Positions 40,801 to 45,873 of a stretch of DNA of 64,000 bases are shown here, in pieces. A program made the position numbers and the translations under genes. The notes under the pieces were generated by a model that saw nothing but the letters and a program-made list of their open reading frames with translations, ran no database searches and was not told where the DNA came from. Location of the stretch: positions 6,324,001 through 6,388,000 of the forward strand of contig NC_085107.1 of the NCBI RefSeq assembly GCF_030269925.1, in the 5' to 3' direction. The DNA is from Bombyx mori (lineage: Eukaryota; Arthropoda; Insecta; Lepidoptera; Bombycidae). Within the stretch, counting starts at the first letter, position 1, and every line of letters begins with the position of its first letter.

Positions 40801-43444
40801 TGTGAATTCGATGTACTTACTAAATCAGTCTTAACCTGATTTGGTAAATTCTTACCGTAGTAAATTTTTCAGCAGCTTTATTTATTATTACCTAAGCACC
40901 ATGCATTAACCGTATTTGCCGAATCGAATTTTCAGAAATGTAGTATACACATTAAAAATTGACGTATACACCTGTACCGCAACTCGAAATAATCGCACTT
41001 ATAAAACCTTACGGGGCATCATATTATGATCCATACATCCATTTCTTGTTACAATAAAAATATAAGATGTGATAAATAAATGATTGGTCTAGACACGTCT
41101 TAAAATGTCTTGATAGTAAATGTCGACATACTAATGATTTTTACTAACAAAAAATGATACTTTTCTTCAAATATAATCTAAAAAGTCAAGGTACGGTGTA
41201 AACCACGAGTAATTTAGACAGCTTTTATTCAATACTAGCTGAGTCCCGCGATGTTACTCGCGGTTATAGTCGTACCGCGGGTGACGCCGCGGGGCGAAGC
41301 TAGTCTAAAAAAAGTAACCTAAGTTACTCCTTATATCATCAGCTACCTATCAGTGAAAGTCTCGTTAAAATCGGTCCAGTCGTTCCAGAGATTAGCCGGA
41401 ACAAACAGACAGACAGACAAAAATTGTAAAAATGTTATTTTTGTGTATGTAACGGTCGTCTGGTATAACAGTCGTAAGTGACATGGTCACTATACACGGG
41501 CGTCGCGGGTTCGAATTCCGCCAAGGGAAGATATTTGTAAGATAAATATAAATGTCTTTTCCAGGGTTATGGATGTATATTAAATATATGTATGTGTATA
41601 ATAAAAATCTTACATTTATGTAAATATTTATTTATTTATTTATTTATGCACCGTATATATATTCATATGCATGTAGTAAAAAGCGGCAATTTCAATTCAC
41701 ACCAATTTTATTTATATTATTTAAAATAAGGCTAGTGAATAATGTATGATGTATCAGATGAATGAATTCGTTAAAATATTTCAGGAAAGTGTGGACACTC
41801 CCTTAGTTGAAAGGCGAAAAAATTGGTTCCAGCGACAAATATCGAGGATGGGCTCGGTACGGTCCGCTTCAACGGCGTATTCATCGGGAGGCCTCTTTGG
41901 ACGAAATCGACACAATTCTGTTGTCTATTCGAGTCCTGAAGCAGGCCAGCCCGTGGCGCCACCTCCCCCGCACCACAAGATGTCTTTATATGAGCGACTT
42001 GTTGGTCGCAAATCGGGCAGAGGGCAGCATCGACAAAATTCAAGACACGGTACTTATTCACTTGATATTTGAAATTTGATATTTGAATTTCACTTGATTT
42101 TGAAGTCGTCGTGGTCTAAAAGATAAGACGTTCGGTGCATTCGTATCTAGTGATGCAACGGTGTTCAAATCCCGCTGGCGTGTACCAGTTTTTCTAATGA
42201 AATACGTACTCAACAAAAGTTCACTATTGACTTCCACGTGAAGGAACAGTGTAGTAAAAATCAAACCCACAAAATTATAATTTGCGTAATTACTGGTGGT
42301 AGGACCTCTTGTGAGTCCGCACGGTTAGGTACCACCACCCCGCCTATTTCTAGCGTGAAGCAGTAATGCGTTTCGGTTTGAAGGGTGGGGCAGCCATCGT
42401 AACTCTACTGAGACCTTAGAACTTTTATCTCAAGGTGGGTGGCGCATTTACGTCGTAGATGTCTATGGGCTCCAGTAACACTAACTTAACACCAGGTGGG
42501 CTGTGAGCTCCTCCACCCATCAAAGAAAAAAAAAAATATATATGAACATTATTTACGTTTTAAGTCAATTTACTAAAACAGATTAGTAATCTAGTAAAAA
42601 AACGAATGCTTTATGTGAACTGATTGTAAAATCAACAGATTATCCTATTTCCTATAATTTATTGTTCTTTAACACGTTTAACCTTACTCCTACTAATCAT
42701 TTTTATATAATTTGAATTAAACGCCTACTCCAGAAAGAATTTTCCTTAAAGAAAAACAACAGAAATCTGTTTTAGAAAGGTTATAACAATTCTCTTTTAA
42801 TGCGATCAATTGATAATAATATTGTTTTTCAAAGCAAAACTGTTATTGTTTTAAAAGTCTTAAGATCGTTAATTTTATCACAATTCGTTGTTGCAGGTGG
42901 CCAAAAAAGTAATGGATCCGCCGTTCCTATTACCCTGCGGAACAGACCTCGTATACCCACACCGGACGTGACGAAAGAGGTCATGGACCGTGAAAATCGT
43001 ATCGCAATGGGTATGCAGAACATGGGTGTAATAATGGCTCACCAAGGCTATCAAAATGAAGTTCCCGTATTAGGTGCACTGGTCTTATCGCCTATACAGG
43101 AATTGGATAGTGGTTCCGTGAACAACACATTACACGCAGGGCAGCCTGGCACCACGGCTCTAGCGCAAGCAGTGCTGGCACCCGGTGGACTAACACCAAT
43201 GCTCACTACTGCACCTGTTAACTTAACACCGATGGGTGTATCCCAGCTCACAACTATAGTGAGCTCAGCGCCATCGACGCCACGAGCTGAGCGTGGCCCA
43301 GCAGATGGCTCCGGTGGTTCACCGCAATCTCCAAGAGCGACCATTACAGAGCTCCCTCCATCGGATCGTGAAAGTAATCATAGCGGCACACCTCCAGATT
43401 TCGCGAGGAAACCAGGTTCTAAAAGAGGAGAGGTCTATGTATAG
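1782..43444 (+). CDS. Best: Bestrophin, calcium-activated chloride channel (9 exons, first coding exon missing)
   Basis: Bestrophins form pentameric calcium-gated anion channels in the plasma membrane. Joined exons: 1782-1892, 14994-15165, 33523-33652, 33820-34058, 36613-36741, 38475-38582, 40176-40406, 41785-42049, 42897-43444. All junctions have GT-AG sites and the phases agree, giving 643 residues plus a stop. The pore neck is IPMSFVLGF, with I53, F57 and F61 (visible numbering) matching the I/F/F neck residues known in BEST1 as 76, 80 and 84. The 23-residue offset suggests that one exon of about 23 residues is missing upstream. RWW follows the neck. The calcium-clasp acidic run GEDDDD lies near residues 279-284, then the conserved [10 protein letters not shown]. 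The last about 230 residues are a low-complexity Ser/Pro/Thr-rich tail, as is usual in the family. Insects have several paralogs; the sequence resembles the fly Best1/Best2 type, but I cannot assign the paralog. Confidence 0.93.
3668..3870 (+). repeat. Bm1 SINE, 5'-truncated
   Basis: From tggtaggatctctggtgag to the tail gcaataaaaaaataaat. An internal deletion removes the tgaagcagtaatgcg part. Confidence 0.85.
4269..4390 (+). repeat. Family B repeat
   Basis: ggtaggcaggggcttggctc to caagggcaataaaaaataat; well preserved, ending in a taa microsatellite. Confidence 0.8.
4650..4925. repeat. Family D interspersed repeat, copy 1
   Basis: tactagctgaaccggcagaa to gcgagactaacgaacagcaa. The same about 280 bp recurs at 26967-27245. 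No ORF of its own. The ctag edge and AT-rich other end suggest a non-autonomous element; class not settled. Confidence 0.7.
5021..5100. repeat. Tandem duplication, about 39-bp unit
   Basis: Two copies of a unit containing tccgtggaaaa and gtgcgtggaataaaaccgtt, beside a ctttct-rich tract at 5155-5200. Confidence 0.75.
6394..6486 (-). repeat. Family C fragment (LINE/SINE 3' end)
   Basis: ccttagcaagagcagtgctt to gtgagctgtgtctgtgggta. Family C is an about 300-bp repeat with a poly-A 3' end after ttaggtagg; this copy lacks the tail. Confidence 0.7.
6659..6761 (+). repeat. Family B repeat
   Basis: ggtaggcagcggcttggctc to gggatataaaaaaa, with a short internal deletion. Confidence 0.75.
7898..8305 (-). 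repeat. Bm1 SINE, near full length
   Basis: Runs from a T-rich tail (left) to the tRNA-like head ending ggccacgacgactt. The complement of the head contains the pol III B box (ggtgttcgaatccc). Confidence 0.88.
8411..8473 (+). repeat. Family B 5' fragment
   Basis: gcagtagacagcggcttgac to gcgacggtgac; 3' half missing. Confidence 0.55.
9044..9145 (+). repeat. Family B repeat, diverged
   Basis: gtaggcagcagcttgactga to gtttgccacaaaaaaaatg. Confidence 0.65.
11071..11512 (-). repeat. Bm1 SINE, full length
   Basis: About 440 bp with T-rich tail at left and tRNA-related head at right (ggccacgccgactt). This is one of the best copies for defining the family in this window. Confidence 0.9.
12069..12307 (+). 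repeat. Family C repeat
   Basis: From ccggtcaccgtcctcgtcga to gcttaggtagaaaaaaa; the poly-A end is on the right. Short protein-like frames across it are repeat shadows. Confidence 0.8.
12597..12674 (-). repeat. Bm1 SINE 3' fragment
   Basis: Only the last about 80 bp of Bm1; it ends abruptly at gacatcta, next to the orphan acidic-tail exon. Confidence 0.8.
12691..12857 (+). CDS. Orphan exon pair with acidic C-terminus inside a bestrophin intron
   Basis: After an intron ending tttttgcag at 12782, a frame reads [20 protein letters not shown], three more acidic residues and tga (12855-12857). A signal-like aataaa follows at about 12941. Upstream, sequence ending accaatgttcctg/gtaagt at 12704 gives an open frame (SDLITNVP) whose phase joins. 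Together they look like the last one or two exons of a protein with a highly acidic tail, but I do not recognise it and find no further exons. It could be a gene nested in the bestrophin intron, a relic of one, or chance; the GAT repeat partly explains the acidic run. Confidence 0.3.
13618..13660 (+). repeat. Bm1 head fragment
   Basis: ggtgcattcgtatcgagcgg and tgttcaaatcctg match the tRNA-like head of Bm1 only. Confidence 0.55.
14549..14909 (+). repeat. Family C repeat
   Basis: The longest copy, starting in a duplicated tcctgtagacc block and ending cagcataggtaggaaaaaaa. It ends 84 bp before a bestrophin exon. Confidence 0.8.
14994..15165 (+). CDS. Best: Bestrophin exon with pore neck
   Basis: The exon encodes [20 protein letters not shown] and continues through [14 protein letters not shown] to SAGIPGA. 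It carries the hydrophobic neck (I..F..F) and the RWW motif. The donor was chosen as gcg/gtcagt because the resulting A-D-E-T-G-R junction has the same length as the family consensus. An in-frame donor nine bases further (aaa/gtaaag) would add three residues and remains possible. Confidence 0.92.
15902..16262. mobile_element. MITE-like element with palindromic ends
   Basis: Left end aagctattgcatagctttt (about 15909) is matched near 16238-16259 by its complement (aaaatgctatgcaatagctt). The inside has GC-rich stretches and no long ORF. Size and terminal inverted repeats suit a non-autonomous DNA element; I cannot name the family. Confidence 0.45.
17577..17728 (+). repeat. Bm1 SINE, truncated
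   Basis: From gccctgcctatttctgccgt to ctaagcaataaaaaaa, with a deletion between ttgaaggt and gagtggcgc. Confidence 0.85.
18317..18632 (-). repeat. Family C repeat
   Basis: Starts after a T run with tatccgacctatgctgagct and runs to the cggtccaccggatcgggta block also seen in other copies. Confidence 0.8.
18791..19020 (+). repeat. Relic related to family C / LINE 3' UTR
   Basis: tcgcctgatcttctcagcgg, gatccggtagtagattc and cgaagcagttgctcttgagc are a diverged form of family C, followed by sequence seen nowhere else in the window. Probably a related LINE 3' end. Confidence 0.45.
19322..19800 (+). mobile_element. Mariner transposase relic, C-terminal half
   Basis: In frame from about 19334: [44 protein letters not shown]. 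This is the second half of a DD34D mariner transposase. The second catalytic Asp (normally HDNARPH) is Gly here. After 19555 the frame breaks, but HPP and later residues can still be followed. Non-functional fragment in bestrophin intron 2. Confidence 0.75.
20382..20626 (+). repeat. Bm1 SINE, 5'-truncated
   Basis: From actggtggtaggacctcttg to ctaagcaataaatacat; well preserved. Confidence 0.88.
22204..22637 (-). repeat. Bm1 SINE with inverted 5' part
   Basis: 22204-22463 is the 3' half in minus orientation. 22473-22637 is the 5' head in plus orientation (gcggcctaaag, ctcgaatcccgc, cgaaatacgtac). The two halves therefore face each other. Confidence 0.82.
24142..24370 (+). repeat. Bm1 SINE, 5'-truncated
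   Basis: From actggtggtaggacgtcttg to gctaagcaatacaaaaaaaa, with an internal deletion of the ggggcagccgttgtaac part. Confidence 0.87.
25006..25114 (+). repeat. Family B repeat
   Basis: ggtagggagcggcttggctc to ctacaagggcaataaaaatt; well preserved. Confidence 0.8.
25425..25595. repeat. Interspersed repeat end
   Basis: gtcgctttctctgtccctat, ctacgcaacggattttgatg and a closing ggcgggtcgctagtag. The form is that of common lepidopteran transposon ends; only one copy is seen here. Confidence 0.5.
25653..25761 (-). repeat. Family B repeat
   Basis: Inverted copy: ttgttggcagacgggcatac to aaaccgctgcctatagc. Confidence 0.72.
26967..27245. repeat. Family D interspersed repeat, copy 2
   Basis: ctagctgacccggcagactt to cgaacagcaattcattttta; about 90% like copy 1 by eye. 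Confidence 0.7.
27551..27589. repeat. Tandem 19-bp repeat
   Basis: Two copies of aaactgtaagacataaatc in a row, just left of a SINE. Confidence 0.7.
27597..27851 (+). repeat. tRNA-derived SINE with clear A and B boxes
   Basis: Head ggccgtctggtgtagtggta (A-box-like) and gggttcgaatcccgcc (B box) about 35 bp apart, then a non-tRNA body and an attt-repeat tail. The tRNA-like part is not a functional tRNA gene because it runs into the SINE body shared with 41452-41647. Confidence 0.78.
29071..29400 (+). repeat. Family C repeat with inverted 5' end (large hairpin)
   Basis: 29155-29400 is a normal copy with the tail tttatgtagaaaaaaaaa. 29072-29153 is an inverted copy of its own 3' about 80 bp, so the ends can pair as a long stem. 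Confidence 0.78.
29935..30150 (+). mobile_element. Non-LTR retrotransposon (RTE-like) C-terminal fragment
   Basis: Reads [19 protein letters not shown], stop, [32 protein letters not shown]. This is the conserved tail of endonuclease/reverse-transcriptase proteins (GRP..RW.DD....AG). The RW tryptophan codon is tga. Only the 3' end of the element is present, as expected for 5'-truncated LINEs. Confidence 0.75.
31763..32560 (+). mobile_element. Mariner relic, N-terminal two thirds
   Basis: From 31950 [20 protein letters not shown], then [20 protein letters not shown] and [16 protein letters not shown] are the mariner helix-turn-helix domains. After about 32140 the frame shifts, but [18 protein letters not shown] is readable, then [13 protein letters not shown] (first catalytic Asp) near 32403 and [12 protein letters not shown] near 32510, where the element is cut. 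Several stops make it dead. Upstream AT-rich sequence from about 31763 may be its 5' untranslated part; I could not fix a terminal repeat. Confidence 0.78.
33523..33652 (+). CDS. Best: Bestrophin exon
   Basis: Encodes [20 protein letters not shown] and continues to WQHVVDS, the second membrane region of bestrophins. Acceptor ttttag, donor gtaggt, one base carried to the next exon. Confidence 0.93.
33820..34058 (+). CDS. Best: Bestrophin exon
   Basis: Encodes [13 protein letters not shown], then [19 protein letters not shown] and ends in [12 protein letters not shown]. These are among the most conserved bestrophin segments (cytosolic helices and the start of a pore-lining helix). The donor gtttgt lies only 17 bp before a Helitron insertion. 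Confidence 0.94.
34076..34468 (+). mobile_element. Lep1-like Helitron (non-autonomous)
   Basis: Starts TCTATATATTAATAAG and ends CACTAG, with the palindrome agtcgaatttcgact about 10-15 bp before the CTAG end. The flanking bases are A and T, the usual Helitron target. 393 bp. It contains no gene. It sits 17 bp after a bestrophin exon. The fit to the Lep1 Helitron family of Lepidoptera is from my knowledge of its ends. Confidence 0.85.
35638..35672. repeat. Perfect 15-bp hairpin
   Basis: aagttcgcccagcgt, 5-base loop taggt, then the exact complement. GC-rich arms in an AT-rich bestrophin intron. Function unknown; it may be a leftover transposon end. Confidence 0.7.
35855..36152 (+). repeat. Bm1 SINE, 5'-truncated
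   Basis: From cgtgtaataaaaatgaaacc to cataagcaataaaaaaaaaa; well preserved. Confidence 0.88.
36219..36530 (+). repeat. Family C repeat
   Basis: The 3' part from agacacagcccactgagttt to cttaggtaggaaaaaaaa is typical; the first about 120 bp differ from the other copies. Lies 82 bp before a bestrophin exon. Confidence 0.75.
36613..36741 (+). CDS. Best: Bestrophin exon
   Basis: Begins [19 protein letters not shown] and ends YFPLFTALQ, 43 codons in phase 0 at both ends. The acceptor is preceded by a run of T. It encodes a transmembrane helix and the following extracellular loop. Confidence 0.94.
38475..38582 (+). CDS. Best: Bestrophin exon with calcium-binding acidic cluster
   Basis: Encodes [20 protein letters not shown] followed by four Asp and NWLIDRHIK. 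The acidic run is the calcium clasp known from BEST1. Phase 0 at both ends, donor gtttgt. A Bm1 SINE starts about 18 bp past the donor. Confidence 0.95.
38600..38828 (-). repeat. Bm1 SINE close to a bestrophin donor site
   Basis: Tail at left, ends at gcggactcaagagatg. Starts about 18 bp after the bestrophin exon ending at 38582. Confidence 0.86.
39868..40134 (-). repeat. Bm1 SINE close to a bestrophin acceptor site
   Basis: From a T-rich tail to cctaccaccagtaa, followed by a short direct repeat of the last 16 bp. It ends about 42 bp before the exon at 40176. Confidence 0.87.
40176..40406 (+). CDS. Best: Bestrophin exon
   Basis: 77 codons starting [20 protein letters not shown] and ending HDETYADY; acceptor ttgcag, donor gtaagt. 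It covers the conserved post-clasp segment and the start of the variable cytosolic tail. A Bm1 copy ends about 42 bp before the acceptor. Confidence 0.93.
40435..40790. repeat. Family E interspersed repeat, copy 1
   Basis: Contains gacgccgcggggcgaagtta, ggtccagccgttccagagat and aaacagacagacagacaaaa, then cgtatatagattcatatgca. Opens with ctagcgacccgcc, whose complement closes the diverged repeat at 25425-25595. Confidence 0.7.
41234..41725. repeat. Family E interspersed repeat, copy 2, split by a SINE
   Basis: 41234-41451 and 41648-41725 match the two parts of copy 1 and are separated by a tRNA-like SINE inserted after gtgtatgta. Confidence 0.72.
41452..41647 (+). repeat. tRNA-derived SINE, second copy
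   Basis: Same head (ggtcgtctggtataacagtc, gggttcgaattccgcc) and body, ending in tttatttatttattta. Shorter body than the first copy. Confidence 0.78.
41785..42049 (+). CDS. Best: Bestrophin exon, variable C-terminal tail
   Basis: In phase 0 from [20 protein letters not shown] to GQHRQNSRH, 88 codons plus one base. [13 protein letters not shown] is a basic, Ser-rich segment of the kind found in insect bestrophin tails. Acceptor tttcag, donor gtactt. A near full-length Bm1 starts about 54 bp downstream. Confidence 0.88.
42103..42536 (+). repeat. Bm1 SINE, full length
   Basis: From gaagtcgtcgtggtctaaaa with the B-box-like ggtgttcaaatcccgc to caaagaaaaaaaaaa. It starts about 54 bp after the bestrophin exon ending 42049. 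Confidence 0.9.
42897..43444 (+). CDS. Best: Bestrophin last exon and stop
   Basis: Acceptor ttgcag; the split Gly codon joins cleanly to the previous exon. 181 residues rich in Pro, Thr, Ser, Gly and Leu (for example [15 protein letters not shown]), ending SKRGEVYV and tag. No domain is visible; the tail is presumably cytosolic and disordered. A polyadenylation signal follows at 43620. Confidence 0.9.
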
Positions 43445-43619
43445 AGGAAACACGAAGCGCCCCGAAAACTGTCTCGTACTTGTAAGTGGTGCTGAAAGTA
43501 TTGTGTGATTTCAAGAATTTTGTACAGAGCAACGCGACTGACACAATTGAAGGAACTTCATTCGAACCAAGCGAAGAGCTCGTATCAGATGTTGAATGAA
43601 TGAAAATTATATTGAATTT

Positions 43620-43625
43620 AATAAA
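43620..43625 (+). terminator. Polyadenylation signal of bestrophin
   Basis: AATAAA about 175 bp after the bestrophin stop, in AT-rich sequence. It is the first good signal after the stop. Confidence 0.6.
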
Positions 43626-44740
43626 TTAATAATTTTAAAATTATGCACAAACAGGGATTGATTGTATAGCTTTCTATAAAGATTTTTAGTTAATTTAGCT
43701 GGTGTTTTTTTCCTGCGCATTTTATCCTCACAATAGATTTGGTGATAATCGTTGACAGCTTTGCTCGCCTTTCGGCATCCGATTTTGGTTGGAGATTACA
43801 ACTAATTCGCATAAGGAATATGAATTAAGTTGCAATGATCACTCGATCAAAAGCAAATATTGATTATATTATTCATAGTTTTTTTTATACACCAAATCTC
43901 ACACTTGAGCTTAACACTCAAACACGAAGTTGCTTTTCAGACTGTCATAGCTTGGAGTTAGAACCCAGTGGTCATCGGAATGCCTAGTCTACATATGGGA
44001 TATTTAATAAGTAATTCGTCATAAGGGTGATGTGGTTAATACTATACATGACATTCAACTGTACGTAGGTACCTTCAACGAAGCAAAACGATCACAATCA
44101 ACCTGCCGATTTTCCTAAAAATTAAACAAAAAACATACAGAATTCAGTTCTCGAACCAGGTACGGGAAATCGGATTTCAATTATTCCACTAGTTTTTGCA
44201 ATCAGTTATTCAAACAAAGGGCTAAACTAAGCGAGTTATTCTGTTCTTGTTACTTTCAAACAATTGATACTCACGTGAGTGGCGAAAATTGCTTTGTATA
44301 GTCGTTTTTCGATAGTTTTACCCACGTTTTACCTATTAAAAAAACGATAAAGTTGATGTTTAGTTGATAATTAGAAATCAACCTCTCTAAATTCACATTG
44401 GTTGATTGGTTGGTTGATCTTTGTTCACGTTCTTTGTGGTCGTGGTTCAATTCTTGTATTCTTGTTTTCACTTCATAGGAGGTTTCTGACATAAAACTGA
44501 TATAAATAAGAAATTAATAGATATGGTACACATCATAATTTAGTGTACATTAAGTGTATTTTTTTTATTAACTATTCTTATTATGAAATAAATACTAATA
44601 AAGCTTTCCCAAAGCGAAGACAGGTAACGGTGATTCCATGATATCCAGAAACGGTATGACTTATTTTGTGACCATAATTTAATTACTTTACAGTGAATGT
44701 AATGTAACATAATTAGGATCCAACAGCCTACAAAACACCT

Positions 44741-44991
44741 TTTTTATTTATTTTTAAGTTCAGGTGGGTGGACGAGCTCACAGCCCTTCTGATTTTAAGT
44801 GGTTACTTGAGCCCATAGACATATAAAACTTAAATGTCGCCACTAACTTTGAGATATGAGTTCTAAGATCTCAGTATAGTTACGACGGCTGCCCTACCCT
44901 TCAGACCGAAACGCATTACTGCTTCACGGCAGAAATAGACAGGGCGGTGGTACCTACCCGTGCGGACTCACAAGAGGTCCTACCACCAGTG
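44741..44991 (-). repeat. Bm1 SINE, 5'-truncated
   Basis: Tail tttttatttatttttaagt at left, ends at cctaccaccagtga. Lies between the bestrophin and protease-homolog genes. Confidence 0.85.
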
Positions 44992-45344
44992 ACCAAACAT
45001 TTAACCAAACTCCACGAGACAGTACAACATCTTGCCGATTTTGAGGGTAAACCATTAATGCGGTCAAATTTGTATGTGCTCCGCTAAATTCGATAAAAAT
45101 TGCTGAGGTTTTCGCTGCTGTTAGACAATTTAAGGAATCCTATAAACTCTTCCAATGGTAGATCATATTGCTAGCTAATACGGCCGCACCAATATCGTGC
45201 CTATTTCTGCTTTAAAACAAAAATACTTTTTGATATGAAGGATCGGATAACTGTTGCTAATACAATTGAGATTTCGATTTCATTCTCGCTGTAGTATCTG
45301 TAAGACTCCGAATCGTATCAGATGAATCGAATCGAATTGTGGCC

Positions 45345-45471
45345 GTATACTGAGACCTTAGAACTTATATCTCAAAGTGAGTGGCGCATTTACGTTGTAG
45401 ATGTCGATGGGCTCCAGTAACCACTTAACACCAGGTGGGCTGTGAGCTCGTCCACCCATCTAAACTATAAA
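45345..45471 (+). repeat. Bm1 SINE 3' fragment
   Basis: From gtatactgagaccttagaac to ctaaactataaaaaaaa. Degenerate Bm1-like bases occur just upstream (45190-45340). Confidence 0.83.
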
Positions 45472-45701
45472 AAAAAATGAACCGCTAGACATATACATTC
45501 TATAAACCCATCTCAGTTAATAAGAAATTATAATCCATTTTTTCCGTGAATTTGGTTTCTAACGTTTATTTAAAAATACAGTATATTTATTATGTATTAT
45601 TTGATATGATATACTAATTATTCCGTACCTAATTATTTACTAGATAGTAAACAAAATCTAGACGGCAACGGAAAAATATCAATTATACTTTTGAAAAAGA
45701 A

Positions 45702-45873
45702 ATGCCTGAAGCACAGGAGCCTAAATTCACTCGAGGCGAAAAATGTATTTTCATTCATTTAATAGTATCATTTTTCTTTATAATAATATTAATAATCATT
45801 TATTTTGTACATATATGCGTAGTGCAACACAGGCCCAACGAGTTATTCTGGATAACGCGCAGAACTAATAAAG
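45702..45873 (+). CDS. Protease homolog exon 1: N-terminus and membrane anchor
   Basis: ATG at 45702, MPEAQEPKFTRGEKC, then a hydrophobic segment from IHLIVSFFFIIILIIIYF, then HRPNELFWITRRTNK. The exon ends aaag/gcaagt, a textbook GC-type donor. Its phase (one base, g) fits exon 2 (ag tcg) exactly, giving Glu. No ordinary GT donor is available before the in-frame stop at about 45882. Joining to the protease exons rests on phase and position only. Confidence 0.55.

Larger units (their letters stand above)
43626..45701. other. Spacer between bestrophin and protease homolog
   Basis: Two Bm1 copies; otherwise unassigned. A 73-codon minus-strand frame (44271-44492) begins MSETSYEVKTRIQELNHDHK and ends near a possible donor, but nothing else supports it. 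Confidence 0.5.

Noticed and set aside
41771..42079. Two other open frames over a bestrophin exon
   Set aside because: Shadows; the bestrophin frame is fixed by phase and homology on both sides.
43051..43344. 97-codon frame on the minus strand
   Set aside because: Antisense shadow of the bestrophin last exon.
44271..44492. Possible first exon of a minus-strand gene
   Set aside because: Coding-like composition and a possible donor, but no recognised domain and no partner exon.
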